A stretch of 64,000 nucleotides of DNA from Henricia sp. BOLD:AAB3569 (lineage: Eukaryota > Echinodermata > Asteroidea > Spinulosida > Echinasteridae): positions 5,408,501 to 5,472,500 of the forward strand of contig JBBELK010000329.1 in the NCBI GenBank assembly GCA_037783545.1, read 5' to 3'. Positions 25,091 through 37,900 of the stretch are shown piece by piece; within the stretch, counting starts at the first letter, position 1, and every line of letters begins with the position of its first letter. The position numbers and the translations under genes were made by a program. The notes beneath the pieces are model-generated. The model saw nothing but the letters and a program-made list of their open reading frames with translations. It had not been told where the DNA came from and ran no database searches.

Positions 25091-25379
25091 TCCCTTTAGT
25101 TGTTGTTGTTGTATATTTTATGGCATCTTCGGCAACTAAGGCCCTTTATGCCAAATTTCCCTTTACCATGTTTACTAGGCTTATATAGTTATAGGCCTAT
25201 GACTAAAACACCAAAAAGTGTTTGAAAGGGAAGTGACTGTAGGAGTGAAAAATATTGAAGCTTTCTTCTCTGCCATGTTCCATAAACTCTGCACACGGCA
25301 TCTCTGAGTCTGAGTGGCGACTGATGCCAAACTGGTTGGAGTTGCCTGTTTGGACATGTTGGATGCATGAGCTGGAATA

Positions 25380-25500
25380 AAAATCGTAACTCCGTAAGGC
25401 GTGAGGACCTTATCGGGATTCGAACCCGAGACCTCTGACATCCCGGCAAATGCTCTACCAGCTGAGTTGACAGTGGTAGGCCTATACTATACTCCCCCCA
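25380..25500 (-). repeat. GCCTTATAGCTCAG-type SINE copy
   Basis: On the minus strand AGCTGGTAGAGCATTTGCC and GGTTCGAATCCCGATAAGG are recognisable A and B boxes. Confidence 0.8.
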
Positions 25501-25548
25501 TGTTTTCCCTTCATTCATGAACCCAATTTTTGTTCTCGCTGTTGCATG

Positions 25549-25569
25549 GGGGGTGGGGTGGGGGGGGGG

Positions 25570-25621
<52 letters not shown>
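25549..25621. repeat. Long G tract upstream of FANCC
   Basis: About 70 bases of nearly pure G, 320 bases before the FANCC start. G-quadruplex potential. Its true length may be uncertain in any assembly. Confidence 0.95.
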
Positions 25622-25622
<1 letters not shown>

Positions 25623-25941
25623 GATATTTTTGGGTCCAAGTTATCCCAGGTTGGACTCTGTACCGCATACTAAATATACTCGTAATGCGACGTCCAACCT
25701 GGGCTAGGGTCCAAGTTAGCAATTAAAACCCCAAAACTTTACTTAGTAGACTAGTCATTTAACCGGAAAACCTTTCAATTGCCATTCTTGTACAGGCCTC
25801 AGAGATTGATTTAATAAAAACAAAATTAATATTGTTTTATATTAAAAAGCAACGTGACAAAATTGTTTTTTTCTTGCGAACCTTACAGTTTCAGCTACGA
25901 TGTGAACATCGAATACCATGCTGCGTAATTGAGTATAGGCC

Positions 25942-28900
25942 ATGGATGAAGAAGTAAAACAGTGGCTTGGACGAGTCAATATGTGGAATGAGACCATCTA
26001 CGGAAGGGTTAATGAGACAGAAATGGCCGACTTGAGATCATTCCTTCAGCGGCTTGACAGTCAACTTCATCAGTGGGTAAGAGCCTAAAGCGGTCCTCCC
26101 ACTATTACGTACAATTTGGTATGACTGTGTCTGTGTATAGAGTCTATAGACAGTCTCTGGTATAAATCGCACCAAATTGTACCTAATCATTTGAAATTCG
26201 TGGCAGAAATCGCACAGTGGGAGGCCCGCTTATCACTCAATCCTCCAAAATAAATACGATTTTACATAATTTATGTGTGGCCTAGTGGGTACACAGCCGT
26301 GCTCGTAATCGGAGGGTTATGGGTTCGAGCCCCACTTAATTGTGCCAATGTGTTTGTGTCCGTGGGCAAGACACTTAATCTCAATTGCCTCGTCAACCCA
26401 AGCGATATATGGGAAGCCGTTAGGGGGAAAGGCCACAATCTAACTGCTGATAGGGCTGTGCGCCTTGCCAGGTAGCCACCTGGTGGGTGGTTCTGGTGAT
26501 TTCCTGATGGCAGCGGTAATAATGGCAACAGCGCCAGGAGCACCCCCGCAGGAGCAGACATATGCGCTATAAGTATCCACCATTATTATTATTTTTACAC
26601 CCAAGGGAGTTAAATTTATGGTTTGGTCTGAATGCTTTGCTACAGTTATTTGTCTTCTGAGAAGTTGATCAGAAATTTTTCTGTTTCAAATGACTCGTAA
26701 AGTATCGGTAAGTGCAGATTTGGTGGAAAAACCCAAATTTGGGAGTGAAAAAAAAAATGAAGATTTTGTGGATAAAACTTAACCATTTTTCAGCCCGTCT
26801 CATATGTTTTGCACACAAATCTCAATACGTTCCCTACATACATACTGCAACTTTGCAAGATTTTTCTGCATTGAAGATTCTTTTCAGGGGTTGTGTTGTT
26901 TGTGTGGAGCGCGTGTGGTCTAGTGGGTATGAAGCGGGACTCCCAATCAGAAGTTGGGGGTTCGAGCCCCACTTCGACCAACGTGTCTGTGTCCCTGGGC
27001 AAGGCACTTAATCCCAGTTGCCTCGTCAACCCAAGCGATGGGAAGCTGTTATGGGGAATACCACAATCTAACTGCTGATAGGGTTGTGCGCCTTGGCCGG
27101 GTTGCCACCTAGTTGAAGCGAAATGGTTCTGGTGATTTCCTGATGGCAGCGGTAATAATGGCAACAGCCGCCTCGGAATATAGATAGATGGCGCTTTACA
27201 AATGCTTGTGATTATTATTATTATTCATGCAGGATAACCTTTCAGTTGTGTCGCAGAATCTACCAAGTGTCGGCCAGCTCCTTCGATGTCTTTGCAGCAA
27301 TGAACTTCTTATGCTTCATGGTTCGTGTCATAAATTTACCTTTCCTGACTTCCAACAATGATAGACCGATCCAGTAAGCTCCGCCCATTTAGCAATTGTC
27401 TAGAAACATGGCACGCATGCGAGACACGTGTGCAATGGAGTCGCGTGGCAACATAACATTTTGTTTACTGCTTTGCGGCCGCGCCTTGGTCAGCGCGTAT
27501 GGAACACGCACACAGAAACTGCACGCTGGAAAGCATCCAGTCATGTGCGTGCGCATACGACACACTAGCTTTACGTGTAACGCACGAGATCGACGCACAT
27601 CTAGAACGCGGTGTAGAAAAGTAAATGCAAAATATGGTAAACGACAAGCTAATTTTGATGAGTTTTACCGATTTACACAAAAGTATTTATGAATGTATTA
27701 AAAGTAGGTTTAATTGGCCAATCTTAAACAATGTTGAAAACTGGCTAGGGTCCTGGGCGCTGATAAAAATGATGTTTATTGTGTTTTTGCGTCACTCGTG
27801 CTGCAGTTTGCCGTATCTCTGTGCACAAAATTGAGGACTCGGGTCAGCAAAATGGAGATCCACTTTTTGGTTACCTCAACCTGTGATTGGTCAATTCCAA
27901 AATGGGCGGAGCTTGCTGGATCGGTCTATTGTGTGTGTCTGTACATGTGTTTGAAGAACAGCTGCAACACTGTTTTTCGGGACCACCAAGGGGCCAATTT
28001 CATAAAGCTGTTTAGCATCCCAAAGTATAAGAGTCGGTTACCAGCTTCGCTCGTCGTGTTTGGGGTTCACGACTTAATACGTCCCCTGTGCATTTCGGTG
28101 TGAGTTAAGAGAGTTGCTGGTTCCACTTGTCGTGTTTGGGGTTCACGACTTAATACGTCCCCCACATTTTTGTTTTCTTCAGAAAGTCTTACTTTTAAGA
28201 ACGAAAAGAACGAAATTTTGTTTCAGACCAGCACTGTTAATTACATTGTTCAATAGCGCTGTAGGACTCGATCGACTCGAAAGTATATTCTTACGAATGC
28301 CAGAAATTATTTCATGTGTCACGAATTATGTTGGCACCAAAAAATCTTCCAACATGTGAAATGAAATTTGGAAAATTTGAAATAAATCATTTGAACCACT
28401 TGAAATATTTTGAGCACTCGAAATGTATTTTATCTCCCAAAGAAATACTGTTCTCGTCCTAAAACAAACTTACGAGCTTCCAGAGATCATGCACGATCAT
28501 TGGCACTTGCATTTTGTTTGACACTTAGTAACATCTAATGTTTTTGTTTTAATCAGAAGCTGATTACCAACTGATCATGCGATGTGTTCTGGCCTTCTAT
28601 ACCAATCAACCATGCAACCTGCTGGAAGAAAAGGCTCAAAAGTGGGCCCAGGTATGTCAGTAGTGTACTCGGGCTTTGGCATTGAAGGAGCGTGTCCAGA
28701 TCACATTTTTGAGGGGCCTCCCCCCTATTTTTCCCCCATGGGTGTTGAGATTTTGATACCATATCATTTGTCATATCTTTCTCATTACCATTCTCAAATT
28801 TCGTGTTCTCAATATGTAATACTAATAATAACGAAGTATTTAAAAAACGCCTTCCATGTCACAAAGACATCACAAAGCGCTGTACATAAAATACACAAAT

Positions 28901-31900
28901 TTAAGAACCTAAAAAACAATCAAGTTAAAAACTAACAATTAAGTGATAAAAATGTTGCTTAAAAAGATATGTTTTCAAATTAGTTTTAAAGCTTTCAAAA
29001 GTAATCATGCTTTTCGCATCAGACGAAGAATTTCCATGCATAACACAAATTTTGCTGATTGGTCACTTTATTAATCATATATCTACATACATGTATTAAA
29101 GGTAGTCTATTTGTTTAGTATTTACCCTCCCAACATTTTTTTAAATTATTATCTTTAAGCTTACTTGTTATCAAGATGGTAATGGTAGTAATCATCCTGT
29201 GAAATGATTTCATCTGAAGTGCCCCCATTCATGAGAAAAACATGCCTTTCTAAAAACCCTGTGTACAAATTTCAAATATACGCTCGTAACCGAGACGGCC
29301 TAAAATGTAACACAAGTGTCCATCCTGGTTACGAGCGTATATTGGAAATTTGTACACGGGGTTTTTAGAAAGGCATGTTGTCACACTATTTGTAACCCTT
29401 TTTGGGCCTAATTTAGAGACCAGACAAGGGTATTTCCTTAGATGGTCTGTGTTGCCAAAATGCCCCCTTTACTGTGGAAAGACCAACTTGTGATTTTATC
29501 GGCTCTGCACTTGTGATAGACTTGTGATGGACTCGACTACAACCCTGGTGTATGTTGTCAATCTTGTATTTAGTTTTGTCTATTACTGCGATAAGGTGTG
29601 TCTCTCATACAATTGTCTATTCATATACAAAATTGTTCAAGCAGAATGCATACCATCAATAAAATATCTGCGTACACCCCACAATATCCCTAACTTATTG
29701 TGAGTAGTGTAGTGTACATAATTGGTTCAAAATCTGTAAAGATATGGTTATCTCAAGTCACTTGGAATTTTGACCCTCTGGTTGATAAATACTTTGTAAA
29801 TAAAAGGCAGTTCCTAAATTTTGCAGTAATCTCTTGACATGGAATTTCTTTGTCCTTTTGTCACGCAGTCCCAAGTCCGACATGGTGTCTCATATTACAA
29901 GGAGATTGATCCCTGCATTGGAGTAGCTGAGTCCATTAGTTGCCCAGTCAGCAGTTACAACCATGTGGCTTCTCTAACGGTACACTGCTCTGTTTTATTC
30001 AAAATGTAATTAAAAAACCTCCCAAGGAAAAGGTACATGCACAGAGGTCTCGGGTTCATATCTCAAAGAACACCATATCATTTTTCTTTTATACTATATT
30101 TGACATACATGTGATTGCATTCATAACTTACACCACTGTGCCTCGTAGCTCAGCTGGCAGAGTACTGCCCATTTTGCCAGAGGTCTCGGGTTCGAATCCC
30201 AGTGTGACATTTCTGTCATCTCTGAATCTTTCCTGTTTGGTTGTTTCTGTTGTCGAGCACCAGACCAACTTTCATTTTAACATGTGCATTATTCGGGGCA
30301 AGTTCGATTTCCGACTATAGTTACATTAACTACAGTTTGACTACATGTATTTCCAACCGAACGCAGTCTAGCCAATGACAGTTAGTCGTGTCTGGTCGAC
30401 CATTTGCAACCAGCCCACAGGGCACATCGCGCTGGTCACTGGTACCCATTAGGTATTGAGTTGAATTGCAGCATTTTGCGAGGAACCAATTGACTAACCA
30501 AAAGCGTTCGCCCTTGGACGTTAATGCGCATTTGTGTTGCCAGTCATAAATCGAACTTACTGAAGAATGCACCCATCGTGTCCACCATGCAAACTTTTTT
30601 GTTTTTATTTTTCGACCTCCCAGGTGATAGAATCGATAGTGAGAGACCTGAATCGAGTGCCTTTGACCAAGTGGGACTCAATCGCTAAGTAATGCCTACA
30701 TGTCACCTGGGGCCAATTTCATGGCGCCGTTTAGCAGCCGATTTTGTGCTAACCAGTGACGCAACAATGCCTGTTTCCAAGCATGCGCATGCTTAAGCAC
30801 ACCGCGGCCATTTATTTATTTATTTATTTATTTATTCCATTTATTTACCCAGGGTGTGCCCAAACAGTTTACAAAAACTGGTTTCCATTGGGGCCCTGCA
30901 AACACACATAGAACAACTTCATAATTACTAACAAACTGGAATAAGATACATTTGTACAACAACTACAACATAAAAAAACTAATGGTTACAGAAGAACAAC
31001 ATCACAAGTAATTATTATATATGCACGTGACACTAAAATTTACGCTAATTACAGGAAGGGCGAAAAACCCGCATAAACTCTTTTTAAGAGGAAAAAAAAG
31101 GGAAAATTCCCCTCCGGCTCCAAAAATTAAAGTTTGATTTTATGGCAACCAAGTCATACGACTCCGTAAATTAGCATTTCTCACTTGAAGTTGATCATGT
31201 GAATATTATGTGTATGTTTGGCGAAGTGCCATGAACGTTAGCACAACTTTTTCTGCTGCAGTAAGCACACGATTTTAGCTAGCGCTTAATTTATAAACCG
31301 CACCATGAAATTGGCTCCTGCTCTCTTGGTAAAATTATGCACATTAGAACCAGCAATGCTCGTAATACACTTCTGGGGCAAAACAATTCCAAATAGTTTT
31401 GTGATTTTGGGGAGGCATTTTTATAGATTAATTTTATAGATTAATTCCTATTAATTTGTCTGCTGTAAAAACACAGACAAAAGTACTGTAAAGAATATTT
31501 TTCCAAACATAGATGGCATCAGGAAAAAATTGTCTTAAAGGTACACACCGGCCTACTGTTTACATGATTTAGTGATGTAGCAGCATTGACAATACTTTTT
31601 TGATGGTCGTTGTAAAAAAAAGATCATCAAAATATCCCGTAATTTACTAAAGAAGTGCAAAATTAACAAAAACGGTCAAAAGACGGGTTATACGCTTTAC
31701 CAACCGTTGCAACTACGCGCGAGCCTCACGACTTTGTCACAAACGATTCTCTCTTCTCCTGCTCAGGATATCTCCAATTTTCTGCTCACCGTTTCACTGG
31801 ACAACCCGGACGACCGAATAGGAATTTCCGTTTTCTTTTGAGGAGTTGGCATCATGTTTTTTCTTCACGAACGTACACCGAAGCAACACGCCCGTGTGTG

Positions 31901-34900
31901 TGTGCACTCAGGCTATTTGCCGTGCTGCGCGGGGCAAATATCCTACACTCCACGGTAGCCTGCCGTAGCACGCGCTCGTTCCTGTTCTCCGGACTCTCGA
32001 AACAAACAATTATGTTCGAATTTTCAGACTTATGTTTAACTTTGTTTCATACCTGTATAAATAGTCTCTCTTTAGTAAATTACTTATTATTATTATAATT
32101 ATTTCTTTCTGGTATTCATACCAAGGATTCCTCAATAGTGCTCATTGCACTGTCACTCGCAAGCGTGAGGAAACCCATGAAGAATTAGAATTAGAAATGG
32201 CCAGAGACACCGGGGATGATCCCCCTTGCTCTTCACGAAAGAATGCTCTGGGATCTTTAGAGTGCGTTTTCATTACCTAACACACTGGACCAACGGCTTT
32301 ACATCCCTTCCGAAGGATGGAGCAAGTGTGGTTGAGTGCCTTGCCCAAGGGCACAGGTACCGTAGCCATGGGGAGGTTCGAACCTGCAACCCCAAGTTTT
32401 CACCTGTGATTGCGAGTCAATGACCTAAACCGCTCGGCCACGGTACCCCGCTTAAATATTGGGGGGAAATCAGAGTTGAATTTGGTGCAGTTCTGCAGTA
32501 ACAAATTTTTATACGGCTGGAAATACAACTAACTCACAAGACCACGTGACTTTTCGGAACCAGAATTTGGTTCCAAAAAGTCACGTGACCTTGAATTTTT
32601 CAAAAGTGCTCAAAAACGGCAAAATTTGACGGCGTCTTTTCAGGATATATCTAATTTACTCTCGAAGGCGCTTCAGAATAATGTATGCGTCTATTTCGAG
32701 CCCAAAATAGCCCAACAAAGCCGGTGTGTTCCTTTAACTAGGCACTTGTTTATTGTTGTAAGATCATATCTTTTAGACTTAAATATCCGCATACTTGTAA
32801 TGAATAACTGTTTAAAATGCTCTTAACAATATTTTTCAAGTTCTCAAAATGGGGCAAGCTGGGCAGGGTTTAGGTCATATCTTAAGTGATTTCTTCGAGG
32901 GGTGGTTATCTCATTGAAGGGTTTATCCCTCTGTAGGGCTTGTTAAGCTCACGTGATAGCCAATCCCAATCAGTGAGGAACAACTGCAATACCGTGTTTC
33001 AAGACCACCAGTTGGCTTCATAGCTCAATTGGTGAGGCATCTGCACATTAAGCAGAAGGTCTGCGGTTCGAATCCCGGTGGAGCCAAGTTGTTTTTCACT
33101 GCATCAAGATTTCCCAAACTCGTGGACATTTGTCAACATTTGTCTCAAAAAGTAATTCCGCAAGTCACAAATAATTCTTTTTATCTGTGACACAGTTGCC
33201 TGGTACCCAGCACCTTGCTGTCCAATGACACCTTGATGAATGTGTCAGAGCTGTGTTTGCCTTTGATTACCAGTGACGTTGATGGTAATGCACCACTGAT
33301 TGAATGTCTGCTATGTTGCCATGGAAACGGCACCGATGATGCCTTAAGTTTGGCCTTTTTTGAGGCCGTTATGAAGTCACAGGAATGTGCGTATACAAAG
33401 AAATCTTGCCGTAAGTGCAAATCTGATTTTTTAATTATTTAAAAACAATTTACATGATTGGAAAACTTTTAAAAACGGGGACAACAGCATTACAGAACTG
33501 AAGAATAATATTGATAAACTGCATTGTAGAAATTTCAGCCACATAGATGCAGTAATACTTCAGAAAACCTTTAAATGCGTCCATGGTTTTTGTGTTGAAT
33601 GAGTGATAAAAAGATTTGTCTGCAGACAATTTTTAAAAAAAGCACCTTCAGTTGGCAATTTCTCTCACAAAGGTACCATTTTACATCGGGGGAAAAAAAA
33701 TCATGTGGTGTTTGTTACCACTTTTAGTCTGGTTTTTCTTGTCAACTCGTGAAGTAAAATTGTGGCTAACTGCAAATGATGTATTGGGGCTTTAAGCTTA
33801 CCTTCCCGTTGTATGGCAGTGTTGGAATTGAGTTACGAAGCTCAAGTGTCTCTGTGGACAAGGTACCTTCCAGCCTTCGAGAGCGAGTTTTTTCACCTTG
33901 TAGAAGGCGTGATTCCATTACTTGCATCATCATCAGAAACCACAGCGAAACAACTTGTCTTAAGTCGTCATATTGTGAGTTAGGATCTCATATTTTTTAC
34001 TACAAAAGCTAATCAAATATAATGTGAAACTGATGTGTTCAGAAAGGAATGTTAAATTTTTTAGTCTCTTAAGCTCCTACGCTCCGTCGATTATTGGCAT
34101 TTTACCGATATCAATATATCGGCATCTGAACATAGATTAAAGGAACTTGGAAAATGGATTACGTTCTAACCCAACAATCATATAAAATATAGTGCTGTAA
34201 CGAAGTCCACAAGTTCGGGTTCAGGTTCGGCAAGTATTGCCGGCGGTGTGGGTTGAAAGTGCACGCACGTGCAGTTAGCTTTCTTTATAAAATATGTATT
34301 TTTTATCTTGAAACCCGCTCTTTTACACGATTTATATGTCGTAATGAACAAGATAACGGCTTTGGTAGGATGAAATTGACCCAAAATTCGAGACACATAT
34401 TCCAACAGATACACAACTTTCATCCGTTCATGAAATATCCCAGTCGGCAACAGGAAAGCATCTTCTGTGGTAGTGACAAATGACAATCATCTCAAAATGG
34501 AAACATTACCGGTGATGCTACTTGAAAATGTTAATGTTGACATAAGCAAAGCAGATGATAAATGCGTTCGAACAAAACAGACGACAGCGTTGCGCGTGCA
34601 CTCTCTTCGTACACTTAGAACAAAAAGCTTTATAAAATACTCTCTTGCTTGAGCGTGCTATGCTCAATCCAATTTTTTTATATTAATCGTAACCTGATCA
34701 TTTGCATCTACATGTAATTGTTGACAGCCCAGGGCCTGTGCCGAGAACCCTTCCCTGCTAGCAGCAGTCAACACATGGTTGGAAATCCTGATGCAGCAAG
34801 CTAGTGGTGGAACATTTGTCTTCATGCTCTCAAACTTAATTTGCGAGTGCTTGAGAGAATACCAAAGCTTGTTGCCAGCACGGTACCATTGCTGCTATAG

Positions 34901-37900
34901 CAGACACTCGGAGATTGATTCATTGAGCAGTCAGCTTCAAGTTACTCCCCACGGTAAGTTTGTGCTCCTATCAAGTATCGGGTGTAGCAGTACATAAACT
35001 CCTCAAAAAAAGTTCGGAAAGTCAAGTTTGACTGACGATTTCTCTCTTGTTACCAAATCATTTTCCTTGAATTTGGTATCATTGGAAAGCCCTGTTATTC
35101 CTCTTTACAATGATGTGCCATTTGTTATGATTAAGCAATTGGGGGATGTGCAGTATAGCGGAATACGGGGGCGGGTGTAAAGTGAAATGTTACAAAATGC
35201 ATTGTTATTGTCAAAGTGTATTGACACATTCCCATCCTCTAAGCAAAAGGGGAATGCATTTTGTTATATTTCCCTTTACACCCACCCCTATATTCAGCTG
35301 TGCTGCACATCCCCTAATTGCTTAATCATAACAAATAACACATCATTGTAAAGTAGAATAGGAGGGCTTTCCAATGGTACCGAATTCAAGGAAAATGATT
35401 TGGTAAAAAGAGAGAAATCATCAGCGAAACATGAGTTTCCAAACTTTTTTGAAGAGTTTATATACTAAGAAATTAAAGAAACGCAAACATTTTCTCCACT
35501 TTTTTATTAAAAAAGCAGTCAATCTGAGAGTGGGACTTTTCAGCACACAGAAGCTTCATGCAGTCATGCATAATGAAGCCGTTATGTGAATATTTCGATG
35601 TCAACTTAAATACCTAATAAATTTTCAAATTTTGATTAATCTGAAAATTTGCATTTCTTTTGTTGCAAGTAAAACACAAATGTGAACGCGAAATGGCTTG
35701 AGCACTGGCCATATCTTTCAGAAGTCTCAAAACCCAGGCTCGAATTTTGGTCACGGCAAAATGTGGATTTTTTTTTTCATTTCTTCTAAGATTTCCTCAA
35801 AGTAACCACCAACTACTCAAAGCATTTCGTGTTCATGTACGCGTTTAACGTGCATCTAAACCTCCCTATTTTCTCACACAGAGCTACCAGTGGGACTGGT
35901 GATTCATCACATTAATAACATCAGCAATTGTTTGTGCCGGCTCCACTCGGCAGATCGCAGCACAAGGCTAAGAGCGTGGTTTGTCCTTGCTAAGTGTCAA
36001 GCCTGGTATTCTGCTGTTGTGCGACTGCTGTTTTTGGGCACCATGGACAGCCATCCACCATGTCTAAACATCGTTGCCTGGTACAACATTCCATTTGCTC
36101 CTTACGATGATCACCAGCAATATAAGGTACATATACGAGTACTGCAGTGGACCAGTAGACAGTTGAAGGGAGCTTGTCCAGATTTTGTCCAGAAAATGGA
36201 TTTTGTTCTAACCTAACAATCATATAAAATACCTCCCCAAAATACTATGCATGGGAAGAAAACAGGAAATTTGCAATCTCTAATTTAGATGTGGAAGCAA
36301 AAAGGTCAGTGTTATCACTGCACTGCTTTATGTAACGGGATAAATTAGTTTCCAAAACAATATCATTAAAAATAAACGGACTGAGAACGCGAAATTTCAG
36401 AATGGTAATGAGAAAAATATGACACATTATATGGTATCAAAATCTGAACAGTACACCCATGGGAAAAATGGGGGAGGAGGGTTTAGGGGGTCAAAAATGT
36501 GTTCTGGACACGCTCCTTTAAATTTAATAGTTGTCTTAAATTAGTAATTGATTTAGCTTGCGTCGGCGAGATTGAATGTTAATTAGGGTTTGTTTTTCCC
36601 TTACCTGACGTAATTATTAACACTGTATACTCAAAAGAAGCTGGTATGTGAATATTTCGATGTCGACTTAATAAAAACAATTACGTTTAAAAATTTGACC
36701 AGGCCCAGTTGAGTGACGTGGTGACGTCTTTGCGAGGCCTGTGTAGCAAGTCTGGTATACTGTCTCGGGACCTAATGTACACCTTCAGTCATCTGGTTGG
36801 ACCTCCTTCCCACGGCAGTTGGGTCAACAACATAGTAAGACCTCTGTGTATGCTCTTTGCTGTCTATGCGAGAGGAGCGCCCCTAATAATGCAGGATATC
36901 ATCAACATGGTAAGGGAGTATAGTCAAATTCGGTAAATAGGGGGCGTATTTGAAACCCTGTTTGCGTGTTGGCAGAACACTAGAACGAAGTTTTGAATGC
37001 CGAGGACGAACACTCGAACACCATTTGCGACAAGTGGGCAGTGGATGAAGAACACTTGGGAACAAAAATGGCGGACAAAGAATGGATGGCTATGGCTGGA
37101 AGTGATTTAGGTGGTTGACTGTAATTTCCTCGCAACTTTAGTAAGTTAACTGCATGTTTTGAAAAACAACAGCTTGTTAAAAACAACATTATATGTCCTC
37201 TATATAGACTGCTTTACGGTGACGTCACGCCTTCCACCATTTTGGGCGTCATTTGACAATCATGACCCACCGGGCCCGAGTGCTAACCAGCAAAAAGAGC
37301 AAGAAAAGCGCATTGGTTGCTTAACCTTGCTTTAGGTTTAGGTTGTTGTATCGAGAAAGATAAAATGTGTGATCGAGTAAAAACAATTTTGTTTTTTTAC
37401 AAGCTGAGTACATGCTCAATAATTTAAACATATCGCAACCCGTGCGTGTGGTATTTTCGAATGAAAATACGCTGGTGGGTATTTTTTACGCATGTTCATG
37501 TGCGTCTATTGGCACGGGGTGGCCGGTGACACCCAAACATTCCCGGATGTTGCACGTGGTCAAAATTTAAAAGTAATCTATATGGAACTCACTTTGAGAT
37601 TTTAATGAAGTGTTTTCTCAACAGCCAGAGCGTTACCAACTTGCACCATTTTGAGAACATGATGCAATCACACATGTTTCATCTCTTGTAGACGTTTGAT
37701 CGGTCACAATCCTTTTTTTAAATTTACTTAATTACTTCTGGCCTTGCTTGGCATGAATTTGCATAAAAATTGACTGTTGTAAATACATGTGCTTGTGTTG
37801 CAGGCAACACGTGGAGATAACCCCAGTGCAATTTCAAGATTCATATTCCTGCTGGACAGTGTTGAATTTGCCCTCGGTGCAGCATCGGGACAGAAGCATC

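Larger units (their letters stand above)
23135..25941. other. Intergenic region between DHCR24 and FANCC starts
   Basis: Divergent 5' ends, so both promoters should lie here. It contains foldback L (23413-23600), MITE H (23946-24106), a palindrome (24104-24404), a SINE 3' fragment (25090-25160), a SINE (25380-25500) and a G tract (25549-25621). I see no TATA box I trust. Confidence 0.5.

Noticed and set aside
25189-25722. 177-codon minus-strand open frame upstream of FANCC
   Set aside because: It crosses a G tract and a SINE, so the frame is made of repeats.
30140-30215. Possible tRNA gene (plus)
   Set aside because: Same family as 11630, 21960 and 25380, with a shared non-tRNA body and poor T and anticodon stems.
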